In this document: in pieces, positions 1 through 8,006 of the stretch | Numbering within the stretch: the stretch's first letter is position 1 | How the letters are laid out: the number at the start of each line of letters is the position of its first letter | NCBI GenBank assembly: GCA_023436495.1 | Contig: JAEZIT010000110.1 | Coordinates: 1 to 19,144 of the forward strand | DNA from: Acidobacteriota bacterium | Lineage (GTDB): Bacteria > Acidobacteriota > Blastocatellia > Pyrinomonadales > Pyrinomonadaceae | DNA: 19,144 nt | Direction: 5' to 3' | Position numbers and translations under genes: made by a program | Notes under the pieces: generated by a model | Database searches by the model: none | What the model was told of the DNA's origin: nothing | Seen by the model: the letters and a program-made list of their open reading frames with translations, nothing else

Positions 1-1182
1 GATCAGGATCGCTCCGAAAATGGAAACCACCGGGTGGACAAAAATGCTCAGGCCCAACTGCGGCGACAGCAGAATCGCCGCCAGCAGCACGATAACGCCG
101 ATCACGACCCATTTCATCGACAGGTCCTGGTCGGTTCGCGGAAGAGCATCGCCGTTGGCGTCCCCGCCTCCGCCGCGAAGGTCCGCAAGGCCCGATTTCA
201 GGCCGTGCCAGATCGTCGGCAGCGACCGGCCGAGCGAGATGATGCCCGCCGCGGTCACGGCTCCGGCGCCAATATAAAGAATGTATTCGCCGCGAATCTG
301 TCCCGGCGACATATTGGCGATCGTCGTGCCGACCGCCGGCGCCAGCGGCGATTCCGCCAGCGATCCGAAATATTTGATCAGCGGTATCAGGATAAGGTAC
401 GAAAGCACGCCGCCGCCCAGCATGATCGCCGAAATGTACGGCCCGATGATGTACCCGACGCCCAGAAGGGCAGGATTGTTCTCGAGATGCACCGAACCGC
501 CGCGCAGGAAATTGTCCGGCAGGTCTTTGCCCGGCTCCGGATGCCATGCACTGAACACATCCATCACGGATTTGTACAGGAACCCGAGCCCGAAGCCCGC
601 CGCGATGATCTTTCCGCGATGAAGAACCTCGGCATCGCTTGCCGCGTCGCCGCCGGCCTCATGCGCGGCCTCACGCGATTCCTTCGAGGCTCCGGCGATC
701 AGCACCTGTGCGCATGCCGTTCCTTCGGGATATTTGAGAAAACCGTGCTGGTCCCTGATCAAAGCCCGCCGCAGCGGGATCATCATCAAAATTCCCAACA
801 GGCCGCCAAGCACCGCCACCAGCGTTACTCGCCATATTTCTAGGTCAAACCCGAGAATAAGGATCGCAGGCATCGTGACGCCGACGCCGAACGCGATCGA
901 TTCGCCGGCCGAGCCCGCGGTCTGCATCACGTTTGCCTCGAGGATCGTCGCGTCGCGCATCCCCATTTTCGATAACAGGCGGAATAAAGTGATAGCGATG
1001 ACGGCGACCGGGATCGATGCCGAGACCGTAAGGCCCGTTTTCAGCACAAGATAAAGCGATGACGCGCCGAAAATGATCCCGAGCAGGGTGCCGACAGCCA
1101 ACGGAAATGGCGTCAACTCGCGCAGATACGTAACGCTCGCGGGAATATACGGGCGGAAATTTTCTAAAAATGGATTCTTCAT
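1..1182 (-). CDS. OPT-family oligopeptide transporter, N-terminal 394 residues (3' end off window)
   Basis: Inner-membrane transporter of the OPT family, whose members import oligopeptides or peptide/metal-chelate compounds using the proton gradient. The frame is open from the ATG at 1182 to base 1 with no stop, so the protein is cut by the window edge; family members are usually about 600-700 residues. Visible family signatures are TGLTVSASIPVAV (residues 49-61), an ANVMQTAGSAGESIAFG segment (about 83-99) and the hallmark YPEGTACA (151-158). Many hydrophobic stretches separate them, for example about 27-47, 52-70, 100-136, 190-205, 240-268 and, after a charged cytoplasmic stretch, 360-375. 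The start is supported by AGGAGG seven bases upstream and by a sigma70-like promoter further up. Substrate cannot be told from sequence. It is divergent from a secreted metallopeptidase, which suggests but does not prove peptide uptake. Confidence 0.9.
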   Translation of the reverse strand, partial: MKNPFLENFRPYIPASVTYLRELTPFPLAVGTLLGIIFGASSLYLVLKTGLTVSASIPVAVIAITLFRLLSKMGMRDATILEANVMQTAGSAGESIAFGVGVTMPAILILGFDLEIWRVTLVAVLGGLLGILMMIPLRRALIRDQHGFLKYPEGTACAQVLIAGASKESREAAHEAGGDAASDAEVLHRGKIIAAGFGLGFLYKSVMDVFSAWHPEPGKDLPDNFLRGGSVHLENNPALLGVGYIIGPYISAIMLGGGVLSYLILIPLIKYFGSLAESPLAPAVGTTIANMSPGQIRGEYILYIGAGAVTAAGIISLGRSLPTIWHGLKSGLADLRGGGGDANGDALPRTDQDLSMKWVVIGVIVLLAAILLSPQLGLSIFVHPVVSIFGAILI

Positions 1183-1271
1183 CCAAAGGCCTCCTGGTTT
1201 GTTAATCCGTAACAACTGCCCGAAGGGGCACGGGCGTTCTTAGCTCGGGAAAGATAAGTAAAACTTGCGTT

Positions 1272-1300
1272 AATTTACCGCTTGTACCGAAATCAAGCAA
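1272..1300 (-). promoter_or_regulatory. Sigma70-like promoter of the OPT transporter
   Basis: On the minus strand TTGCTT (1300-1295) is followed by a 17-base spacer and TAAATT (1277-1272). Transcription would start near 1264, leaving a leader of about 80 bases. The leader contains a GCCCG/CGGGC hairpin (1218-1235) and a perfect 6-bp inverted repeat TTGTTA/TAACAA (1199-1215) just upstream of the AGGAGG ribosome site. The latter could be an operator or an RNA stem; this is inference. Confidence 0.45.
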
Positions 1301-1450
1301 GTCGTTTAGGGTATTCGATGCAGTACGGTCCCAAAACGTGCGCCGCTGACCGTTGGCCGGACGAATATGAACAGAAAGTTTGAACCTGAAACGCATTTTG
1401 CACTTCCATGCTACACTAACCGCAAAATCCTGACGGAGCTTCTTATAAAA

Positions 1451-3859
1451 ATGAACAAGGCCGACCTCCTGCTGACCGCATTTCCGCGTCTCCAAGGTTT
1501 CTACTATTTATTTCCCTTCCGGACGCTGCGTCTATGCGTGATAACTCTTTTGATCTCTATACCGGCCGCGGCGCAAACTGTGCCCGCGCCGAAAGAAGTA
1601 CTCGGTTTTACGCCCGGCGACGACCGCAAACTGGCGAGCTGGGCGCAGGTGGTCGATTATTTCGAGAAGCTCGATGCAGCGTCTGACCGAATGCAGTTCC
1701 AGGAGATCGGTAAGTCGACCATGGGCGCCCCTTTCGTTTACGCGACGATCAGCTCGCCTGAGAACCTGAAAACTCTGGATCATCACAGGAATATAAACGA
1801 CCAACTTGCCGACCCGAGGCTGTTCAACAGGAAACGCGGCGCGCCCGAAGTGTACGCGCGGAGATTTATAAAGGAAGGCAAAACCATCGTCCTTATCACA
1901 TGCGGCATACACTCGACCGAAGTGGGGTCGACGCTATCGAGCATGCTGATCGCGCATCGGCTAGCCAGCAGCAACGAACCCGAGATAAAGAAGATCCTCG
2001 ATAATACGATCATCCTGCTCGTTCCCAGCCTGAACCCCGACGGCGTCGATATCGTCAAGAACTGGTACGACAAAACGCTCGGGACAAAGTTCGAAGGCAC
2101 GTCGCCGCCGGAGCTTTATCACAAATACGTCGGGCACGATAACAACCGTGACTGGTACGCCTTCACGCAGGTCGAGACGCAGCTGACGGTCGACAAGATC
2201 CACAACGTCTGGCACCCGCAGATCGTCCACGACATCCACCAGCAGGGCACCAACGGCGCCCGCCTGTTTCTGCCCCCATATATGCCGCCGGTCGAGCCGA
2301 ACGTACCCAAACAGATCGTCGAAGGCTACACCGAGCTCGGCAATTGGATGGCAGCCGACCTGCGCAAGAAAGGCCTCGAAGGAATCACCACCAACACCAC
2401 GTACGACGCTTGGACCCCGGCACGCGCTTATTCGCACTACCACGGCGGAGTGCGAATTCTTAGCGAAACAGCCTCCGCACGCCTCGCTTCGCCGATCACC
2501 GTTAAATTCGAAGACCTCCGACCCGGCACCGGCGGCCTCGACCCCAAAACCGAATCCGAAAAATTCGGCCCCGTCTGGAAAGGCGGCGAATGGAAGCTCC
2601 GCAACATCACTGACTACATGACCGCCGCAGCGTTTAGCTTACTGAAACATGCAGCGGACAATCGGGAGAGGTGGTTGACGAGGTTTTATGAGATCGGGAA
2701 GGAGGCTGTTAGGCCGAGGAAAAAGGGTGAAATTTTCGCGTACGCCCTAAAGGACGCATATCCTCACGAAGATGTGCCTGAGATTCTGGCGCGCGGTGGT
2801 GTTGAATTCGAGGAAGCGTTGATTACGAATTTTGACAGGGACGGCGAGATCGTGTTGTTGATCGATATGGCTCAGCCGTATGGAGCCTTCGCAAAGGCAC
2901 TCCTTGAGAGGCAGAAATACCCTGATCTACTGGACGAAAATCGCCAGCCGATTGCACCCTACGACGTTACTGCTCATACGCTACCGCTGCTTTATAACAT
3001 CGAGGTCATGCCGATTTCTGAAAGGGTTCGTCATAGCCGTGCGGGATGGGGACGCAGCTTCCCAAGTCAGTTGGGCTGCGGTGGACCGGCGAAGGAACCT
3101 CAATTTTACAGAGCCTTTCTGTATCGATCTGAGAATCCGTCAATGGACGAAGGTTGGACGCGCTTCCTTTTTGAGAACAATAGACCAACGATTCGGCGAA
3201 GCGACGACACGTGCCCGGAATTGCGCACCTTTTCGCTCAGAAACCGGGAAATTTCAAAGCTTTCCTATTCGCTTGGAGCCTCTATCATCTTCCCCGACCA
3301 ATCGCCCAATCAGATCCTCAACGGCTACCCGAAAGGCTCGATGCCCGAGGAATACACCGGCGGCGTCGGCAAGGAGGGCGTTGAAAATCTCAGGATATTT
3401 GTTGAAGCCGGCGGCACGCTCGTCTTCCTCAACCGCGCGTCGGAGTTCGCGATCGAGCAATTCAATTTGCCGGTCAAGAACGTAACGAAAGGCCTCGCCC
3501 GCAAGGACTTCTACATCCCCGGCTCGATCCTCCATACCGAAATCGACACCACCCACCCGATCGCCAAAGGCATGCCCGCGCAGTCGATCGCGTGGTTCGA
3601 AGACTCACCCGCGTTCGAGATCCAGACCGACCCGCTGGCACTGACCCGCAACTTCCGCATTATCGCCCGCTACCCGTCAGACCCGAAACAGATCCTTCTC
3701 TCGGGGTGGGCCCTCGGTGCCGAAAAGATCGCGGGCAAAGCAGCATTGGTGGAATTCGAGATCGGCAAAGGCAAAATAATTCTCTTCGGCTTCCGTCCCC
3801 AATACCGCGGCCAGTCGCTGGCGACATTCCCGCTGCTGTTCAACGCAATTTCAAATTAA
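1451..3859 (+). CDS. Secreted M14-type zinc metallocarboxypeptidase-like protein
   Basis: Predicted exported zinc peptidase of the M14 (carboxypeptidase A) superfamily, 802 residues from the chosen ATG. An in-frame ATG at 1367 would add 28 residues in front of the signal peptide; the 1451 ATG has GGAG about 11 bases upstream and puts the hydrophobic core (LCVITLLISIPAAAQ, ending near residue 42) at a more usual place. Zinc site: HSTE (H154, E157) and HDIHQ (H263 the likely third ligand). A NNRDW motif (about 231-235) would bind the substrate carboxylate, and E339 in RILSETAS is the likely catalytic glutamate. The remaining 430 residues follow the large bacterial subfamily, with a glutamine-amidotransferase-like C-terminal part around FVEAGGTLVFLN. 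Role: degradation of peptides or peptidoglycan stem peptides outside the inner membrane. Codon use shifts visibly in 2641-3290 (runs of AGG arginine codons). Confidence 0.85.
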   Translation: MNKADLLLTAFPRLQGFYYLFPFRTLRLCVITLLISIPAAAQTVPAPKEVLGFTPGDDRKLASWAQVVDYFEKLDAASDRMQFQEIGKSTMGAPFVYATISSPENLKTLDHHRNINDQLADPRLFNRKRGAPEVYARRFIKEGKTIVLITCGIHSTEVGSTLSSMLIAHRLASSNEPEIKKILDNTIILLVPSLNPDGVDIVKNWYDKTLGTKFEGTSPPELYHKYVGHDNNRDWYAFTQVETQLTVDKIHNVWHPQIVHDIHQQGTNGARLFLPPYMPPVEPNVPKQIVEGYTELGNWMAADLRKKGLEGITTNTTYDAWTPARAYSHYHGGVRILSETASARLASPITVKFEDLRPGTGGLDPKTESEKFGPVWKGGEWKLRNITDYMTAAAFSLLKHAADNRERWLTRFYEIGKEAVRPRKKGEIFAYALKDAYPHEDVPEILARGGVEFEEALITNFDRDGEIVLLIDMAQPYGAFAKALLERQKYPDLLDENRQPIAPYDVTAHTLPLLYNIEVMPISERVRHSRAGWGRSFPSQLGCGGPAKEPQFYRAFLYRSENPSMDEGWTRFLFENNRPTIRRSDDTCPELRTFSLRNREISKLSYSLGASIIFPDQSPNQILNGYPKGSMPEEYTGGVGKEGVENLRIFVEAGGTLVFLNRASEFAIEQFNLPVKNVTKGLARKDFYIPGSILHTEIDTTHPIAKGMPAQSIAWFEDSPAFEIQTDPLALTRNFRIIARYPSDPKQILLSGWALGAEKIAGKAALVEFEIGKGKIILFGFRPQYRGQSLATFPLLFNAISN

Positions 3860-3924
3860 CCACGAATTACACGGACAACACAAATAGTGTCCATTCTTGT
3901 TAGTGTTATTCGTGAAATTCGTGG
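3860..3924. repeat. Imperfect inverted repeat in front of the GxxExxY remnant
   Basis: CCACGAATT (3860-3868) is mirrored by AATTCGTGG (3916-3924). An inner arm GGACA (3873-3877) pairs with TGTCC (3888-3892), and further CACG/CGTG matches lie between. The repeat starts on the base after the M14 stop codon and ends 12 bases before a GxxExxY-family start. No T-run follows, so it is not a convincing terminator. From memory, similar CACGAAT-type inverted repeats often precede GxxExxY genes in metagenomic bacterial genomes; I cannot verify this here. Confidence 0.6.
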
Positions 3925-3936
3925 CAAAAGAAAAAT

Positions 3937-4065
3937 ATGCTTGAAGATAAGATCCTTTACAGGGATCTCTCCTACAAGATCGTCGGCCTCGCGATGCATG
4001 TGCATACAGAACTCGGCTACGGTTTTCTTGAAAAATTTCAGAAAGAACCGGTACGACTGCAATAA
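3937..4065 (+). pseudogene. Truncated GxxExxY-family protein remnant
   Basis: A 42-residue frame starting MLEDKILYRDLSYKIVGLAM and continuing through HTELGYGFLEKF. This matches the start of GxxExxY-family proteins (about 125-130 residues, related to PD-(D/E)XK nucleases), where G-FLE--Y is the name-giving motif. Here the tyrosine position is lost and a TAA stop follows nine residues later (4063-4065). No continuation of the family is recognisable in any frame of 4066-4194, so the gene looks deleted internally rather than merely frameshifted. The function of intact members is not established. The stretch 4066-4194 holds nothing else I can support beyond a weak promoter-like TTGCAC/TTTAGT pair (4082-4109) that could serve the M16 gene. 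Confidence 0.6.
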
Positions 4066-4194
4066 TCGCCTATTCGAAAACTTGCACGCGTACCGGCTTC
4101 TTATTTAGTCATGCTGGATCTTCAGTCTTTTCCGCAAGATCTATAGGCAATTCTCTTTTCCACGGCCGCGTGCTAATCTCTTTCCTTTCGACTG

Positions 4195-5463
4195 ATGAAG
4201 GAAGACATCAAAGAAACACGCCTAGCCAACGGACTGACGATACTGACCGATCGGATGCCCCATGTGCGCTCGGTCACGCTTGGGTTCTTTTATCGCATCG
4301 GGTCGCGAAACGAACCGGTGGAATTGAACGGCATTTCGCACTTTATCGAACACGCCGTTTTTAAGGGCACAACTCGCCGCACCGCACTGGATATCGCCAT
4401 CGAACAGGACCGCCTTGGCGGCAACCTCGAGGCATTCACCACGCACGAAGACGTCGGATTCGCGATCAAGGTGATCGACGACCAACTGTCGGACGCATTC
4501 TCGTTGATCGCTGATTTGATGACAGATCCGCTGTTCGACGCTAAAGAACTTAAGAGCGAACAGCGCGTGATCATTGAAGAAATGAAGATGGTCGAGGATT
4601 CGCCCGAAGAATTCCTCGGTGAGATCTTCAGCACCGAATTCTTCCCGGGCCATCCTTTGGGACTGCCGATCGCCGGGACGCCGGAGACGGTGCGGAGCTT
4701 TGGTACGGAAATTACTCGAGACTACTTCGCCGCCGCATTTTCGTCCCGAAATTTAGTGATCGCCGCCGCGGGAAACATCGATCACGAACAGATCGTCGGC
4801 CTGGCTGAAAAGCTTGATTTTCCCACGGGAAGCGGTCCCGCCCGGCCGAATTTGCCGCCCGTGACGGCGGCTCCGATCCTGCTTCGGCACGATCCCGGTC
4901 TCGAACAGGCTCATCTTATCCTTGCGACGCCGTTCGTAGCCGCTCTGGACGAACGCCGCTATGCCGCCGATCTGCTGTCGAATGTGCTCGGCGGCGGAAT
5001 GTCGAGCCGTCTATGGCAATCCATTCGCGAAGTAAATGGGCTCGCCTATAGTGTCGGCGCCAGCGCCGCAATGTTCAGGGATTGCGGGTTCTTTTCGATA
5101 TTTGCCGGCACGTCGCCCGAACAGGCAGAGGAGGTGGTGGATCTGTCGATCGCAGAGCTTCGGTCCGTCGTCCGGGATGGCATTCGGCAGGAAGAACTCG
5201 AACTCGCAAAACGCCAGGCAGAAACATCGATCCTTCTGAGCCTCGAAGACTCGGCCGCCCGTGCCGCAGTGCTTGCTCATTCCGAGATACTTTATGGCCG
5301 ACACATCCCGGTGGGCGAGACGATCGACAAGATCCGGGCCGTCACCGTCGACGACGTCGCAGCGATCGCACACGAATTTTTCAAAACCGAGAGCGTGGCG
5401 TTTGCAGCGCTTGGGAATCTAAATGACACGAGGATCAGCCGCGATCGACTACAAATTACGTGA
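4195..5463 (+). CDS. M16-family zinc protease (pitrilysin/YmxG-like), cytosolic
   Basis: Zinc metalloprotease of the M16 family, 422 residues, the size of the bacterial one-chain processing-peptidase-like members. The inverted zinc motif HFIEH is at residues 49-53 (H49, E52 catalytic, H53), and the third ligand is E129 in VIIEEMKM, exactly 76 residues after H53 as in the family. The C-terminal domain carries GGGMSSRLWQSIRE followed by NGLAYSVGA (about 265-290), the conserved R/Y region that contributes to substrate binding. No signal peptide, so the protein is probably cytosolic. The ATG at 4195 fits the family start (short lead, then LANGLTILTDRMP), although no good ribosome site precedes it. 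Substrates are unknown; relatives degrade peptides. It is convergent with queC, with a 52-bp gap. Confidence 0.9.
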   Translation: MKEDIKETRLANGLTILTDRMPHVRSVTLGFFYRIGSRNEPVELNGISHFIEHAVFKGTTRRTALDIAIEQDRLGGNLEAFTTHEDVGFAIKVIDDQLSDAFSLIADLMTDPLFDAKELKSEQRVIIEEMKMVEDSPEEFLGEIFSTEFFPGHPLGLPIAGTPETVRSFGTEITRDYFAAAFSSRNLVIAAAGNIDHEQIVGLAEKLDFPTGSGPARPNLPPVTAAPILLRHDPGLEQAHLILATPFVAALDERRYAADLLSNVLGGGMSSRLWQSIREVNGLAYSVGASAAMFRDCGFFSIFAGTSPEQAEEVVDLSIAELRSVVRDGIRQEELELAKRQAETSILLSLEDSAARAAVLAHSEILYGRHIPVGETIDKIRAVTVDDVAAIAHEFFKTESVAFAALGNLNDTRISRDRLQIT

Positions 5464-5515
5464 ACGAATTCCGTTTAGGCGCGATTTACGTTGATCGTTT
5501 ACGTAGTTATCCGAA

Positions 5516-6193
5516 CTAAATAGCAGTAGCGTATGCTATAGGATCTTTAACCCCAGCACGTTCGAACCCGCGAAGCCGCAGCACGCACGAATCGCATGTA
5601 CCACAGGCAACGTCCTCATTGCGGTAGCACGACCACGTCAAGTGAAGCGGAGCATTTAGCTCGATCCCCTTCTGAACGATCTCCGCTTTGGACAAATGTA
5701 TGATCGGCGTTTCGATCTCTACTCGTGTTTCCGGTTTGGTTCCGGCATCGATGGTCCGTTGAAATGCCTCATAAAACTCCGGCCGGCAATCTGGATACCC
5801 GCTCGAATCCTCGGCGACGGCACCAATATATATGGCACCTGCTCCGATCACTTCGGCCCAGCTCGTCGCGATCGACAACATATTCGCATTGCGGAACGGG
5901 ACGTAACTCGTCGGGATCTCCTTTGATTCCAGATCCGCCTCAGAAACCTCGATTCGCGAATCTGTCAGCGATGAACCGCCGATCTTCGCAAGATACTCGA
6001 TCGAAACATCGAGGCGTTTTTTGACAGCATAATAGTCAGCAATTTCGTTGAAGGCCCGCCGCTCGCGAGCCTCTGTCCGCTGTCCGTAAGAAATATGCAG
6101 GAACGCGACGTTGTCAGTTCTGTCATGCGCGATCGCAGCGGTTACGCACGAATCCATACCGCCGGAAACTAAAACGATCACTGAATCACTCAT
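5516..6193 (-). CDS. queC: QueC, 7-cyano-7-deazaguanine (preQ0) synthase
   Basis: Converts 7-carboxy-7-deazaguanine to preQ0 with ammonia and ATP, the last step before QueF or Tgt in queuosine synthesis. 225 residues from the chosen ATG at 6193, which places the PP-loop motif SGGMDS at residues 10-15 as in the family; a longer frame upstream (to 6262) lacks family similarity. The C-terminal zinc knuckle is complete: C189, C197, C200, C203 (C-x7-C-x2-C-x2-C). AEDSSGYPDCRPEF (127-140) is the usual substrate-side segment. It is the last gene of a leftward unit with queE and a serine hydrolase; the gap to the latter is 78 bp. QueD and QueF are not in the window. Confidence 0.95.
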   Translation of the reverse strand: MSDSVIVLVSGGMDSCVTAAIAHDRTDNVAFLHISYGQRTEARERRAFNEIADYYAVKKRLDVSIEYLAKIGGSSLTDSRIEVSEADLESKEIPTSYVPFRNANMLSIATSWAEVIGAGAIYIGAVAEDSSGYPDCRPEFYEAFQRTIDAGTKPETRVEIETPIIHLSKAEIVQKGIELNAPLHLTWSCYRNEDVACGTCDSCVLRLRGFERAGVKDPIAYATAI

Positions 6194-6271
6194 AACAAAC
6201 TCTGAACGCTTTTCTTGATTCGGCAAAGCAGCCCTCAAGTGAGGTCGCAAGAGACCACACATGGATGTAAT

Positions 6272-7189
6272 TTACCGACCAAGCCCGTCTTGAAGTATCT
6301 GCGACAATTTCCAGATCATCGCCAGTCCCGGATTTTCCTGGTTGTAGCCCGTGTGCGGCATATCATCGGCCGTAATGGCCATCGCTATTCGGCCGCGCCG
6401 GGTGTAGATTATCCCGACGTCGGACCGCAGGCGGTCCAGCGAGCCGGATTTTGACGCAACCTGCATTGTGTCGGAAACGCCGCGGCCTATGCCGTCTTTG
6501 TACTGCTGGCGTTTGAGGATGGCGATCATTTCCGCGGACGCGTCCTTTGAGACGACCTCTCCCTTCTCGATCATTTCAAGCAGACGCACCATATCCTTCG
6601 GCGACGAGCGGCCGAGCCCGAACAGTCGGTTCCGCTGATCGTTAAGCCATGCCTTCGAATCGCCGCCGCCGCCGATCTTTCGCATCGACAGCGTGTCGTT
6701 CAGGCCGAGCTTCGCCATGTAATCATTCACTGCGTCCGACGTGACCTTATCCAGGACAAGGTTTGTCGCGGTGTTGTCGGAAAGCACGATCATCAGGTGG
6801 ACGGCCGTTCTGAGATCGATCTTCGATCCGTCGGTGAACTCGCTGAGAATTCCGGAACCACCGACCTTCTTTTCCTTTGACACAACAAGTTCATCCGTCC
6901 AGTTGAGTCTGCCTTCCGCGACCTGTCTGAACGTTTCGGCCATTATCGGCAGCTTGATGGTGCTGGCTGTCCGCACCTGTTCATCGCCGCGGAGGGAAAA
7001 CTCCTTTCCGGTATCAAGGTTTTTGGCATAGATCCAGATCTTCCCCTGGAAACCGTCGATGGCGGCCGCTATCTTGTCTTCCAGCGTCGTAGCCGCCGGA
7101 CTGACAGTTCGGGTCACAACGGCCTTCTGTCCCGCGGCCGCCATTACGGACAAGATCAAAGTAAAGGTGATCAGGATGATTCGTTTCAT
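6272..7189 (-). CDS. Exported class A beta-lactamase-like serine hydrolase
   Basis: Serine hydrolase of the penicillin-recognising fold, 305 residues from the ATG at 7189 with a signal peptide (MKRIILITF, hydrophobic core, cleavage near AAAG-QKA, residues 17-21). Active-site motifs are present in order with family spacing: S76-T-I-K79 (SxxK), S137-D-N139 (SDN) and K247-S-G249 (KTG-type). The omega-loop expected around residues 172-185 reads IGGGGDSKAWLND. The ExxLN pattern of true class A enzymes is there only as K-A-W-L-N, so the deacylating glutamate (Glu166 of TEM numbering) appears missing, unless D177 stands in. That leaves beta-lactamase, a DD-peptidase or penicillin-binding sensor, or another hydrolase as options. 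It sits between queE and queC on the same strand, probably co-transcribed (gaps 38 and 78 bp). Confidence 0.85.
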   Translation of the reverse strand: MKRIILITFTLILSVMAAAGQKAVVTRTVSPAATTLEDKIAAAIDGFQGKIWIYAKNLDTGKEFSLRGDEQVRTASTIKLPIMAETFRQVAEGRLNWTDELVVSKEKKVGGSGILSEFTDGSKIDLRTAVHLMIVLSDNTATNLVLDKVTSDAVNDYMAKLGLNDTLSMRKIGGGGDSKAWLNDQRNRLFGLGRSSPKDMVRLLEMIEKGEVVSKDASAEMIAILKRQQYKDGIGRGVSDTMQVASKSGSLDRLRSDVGIIYTRRGRIAMAITADDMPHTGYNQENPGLAMIWKLSQILQDGLGR

Positions 7190-7227
7190 ATATTGATGAA
7201 AATCCAAAATAACTGCTAATTTTTCGC

Positions 7228-7890
7228 TTAGACGCCGTGAACGTCGGCGCCCCAAATGTATTTATGAAGCTGAAGGTTCAGACGCACGTTCAGCCCGCTG
7301 CCCGCGACAGCCTTTGCGATCTCGACGAGTTTTGACGAGCCGAACACCGGCGAGATCAGCACTGCCTTTGCCTGGCGCTCAAGATCGTACCGGCCGATGA
7401 TCCCTTTCGCAAATTCCAGATCGTTCAGGTCGGCGACGACAAACTTCACCTCGTCGTTTTCCGGCCGCAATCGTTCCAGATTCGGCCAGTGATTGCGTTC
7501 GGCTTCGCCCGACGCCGGGCATTTAACATCGAGAATGACAGACGCCCGCGGGTCGACATTCTCGGTCGACAGAAACCCGCCAGTCTCGATCAGCACTTCG
7601 TAACCGCGATCACATAGTTCGGCGATAAATGGAAACACGTTCTTCTGGGCGAGCGGCTCACCGCCCGTGACCTCGACCAGGTTGCATCCGAACTCTTCGA
7701 TCTTGCCGAAGATGTCATCGAACGCGATCCTGTCGCCCCCCGTGAACGTATATTCGCTGTCGCACCAAACGCACCGCATTGGACATCCCGTCAAGCGGAC
7801 GAACGAACACGGCCGGCCCGCATGGGTCGATTCGCCCTGAATAGACAGGAACATTTCGGTTATCCTAAGGGATCGTGGTGTGTTGCTCAT
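7228..7890 (-). CDS. queE: QueE, 7-carboxy-7-deazaguanine synthase (radical SAM)
   Basis: Radical-SAM enzyme that contracts the ring of 6-carboxy-tetrahydropterin to 7-carboxy-7-deazaguanine, the step before QueC. 220 residues, family-typical length. The N-terminal segment MFLSIQGE (13-20) is the QueE substrate signature. The 4Fe-4S motif CPMRCVWC gives C36, C40, C43 (CxxxCxxC), with GGEPL (76-80) for SAM binding. The start at 7890 has only a weak GAGG 14-15 bases upstream, but a perfect TATAAT lies just above it. First gene of the queE - serine hydrolase - queC unit. The leader is about 16 bases, too short for a preQ1 riboswitch. Confidence 0.95.
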   Translation of the reverse strand: MSNTPRSLRITEMFLSIQGESTHAGRPCSFVRLTGCPMRCVWCDSEYTFTGGDRIAFDDIFGKIEEFGCNLVEVTGGEPLAQKNVFPFIAELCDRGYEVLIETGGFLSTENVDPRASVILDVKCPASGEAERNHWPNLERLRPENDEVKFVVADLNDLEFAKGIIGRYDLERQAKAVLISPVFGSSKLVEIAKAVAGSGLNVRLNLQLHKYIWGADVHGV

Positions 7891-7912
7891 CGGACTGCGC
7901 CGGCCTCAGAAG

Positions 7913-7918
7913 ATTATA
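7913..7918 (-). promoter_or_regulatory. -10 element (TATAAT) of the queE unit
   Basis: The minus strand reads TATAAT at 7918-7913, a perfect sigma70 -10 box about 23 bases upstream of the queE start codon. The best -35 candidate is TTGGCT (7944-7939) at a long 20-base spacing, so the -35 assignment is uncertain. Confidence 0.45.
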
Positions 7919-7960
7919 GTATTTCAAGTTCGCCCGCCAGCCAACGGCCGCTGTCGGTCT

Positions 7961-7988
7961 TTGCGACTTTCGGCGTTTAAGTTAAACT
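7961..7988 (+). promoter_or_regulatory. Sigma70-like promoter of the pepP gene
   Basis: TTGCGA (7961-7966), 16-base spacer, TAAACT (7983-7988). Transcription would start near 7995, directly ahead of the AAGGATAAGG ribosome site of the aminopeptidase. With the queE promoter this makes 7891-8006 a compact divergent promoter region. Confidence 0.45.
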
Positions 7989-8006
7989 CATTGTAAGGAT
8001 AAGGTT

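Noticed and set aside
34..843. 269-residue plus-strand frame at the left end
   Set aside because: It is the antisense shadow of the OPT transporter, which has clear family motifs; the plus-strand product is arginine/glutamine/histidine-rich with no recognisable domain.
1398..1417. Promoter TTGCAC/TACACT ahead of the M14 gene
   Set aside because: The two boxes are only 8 bases apart, far too close for sigma70; another -35 (TTGAAC at 1380) is 26 bases away, too far.
4082..4109. Promoter TTGCAC/TTTAGT for the M16 protease
   Set aside because: The -10 is poor and the site lies inside the decayed GxxExxY region; kept only as a remark.
5464..5515. Terminator between the M16 protease and queC
   Set aside because: Several TTACGT/ACGTA matches exist, but no stable stem with a T-run could be built.
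7891..7912. preQ1 riboswitch ahead of queE
   Set aside because: Only about 16 transcribed bases separate the likely start site from the start codon, too few for even the smallest preQ1 aptamer.
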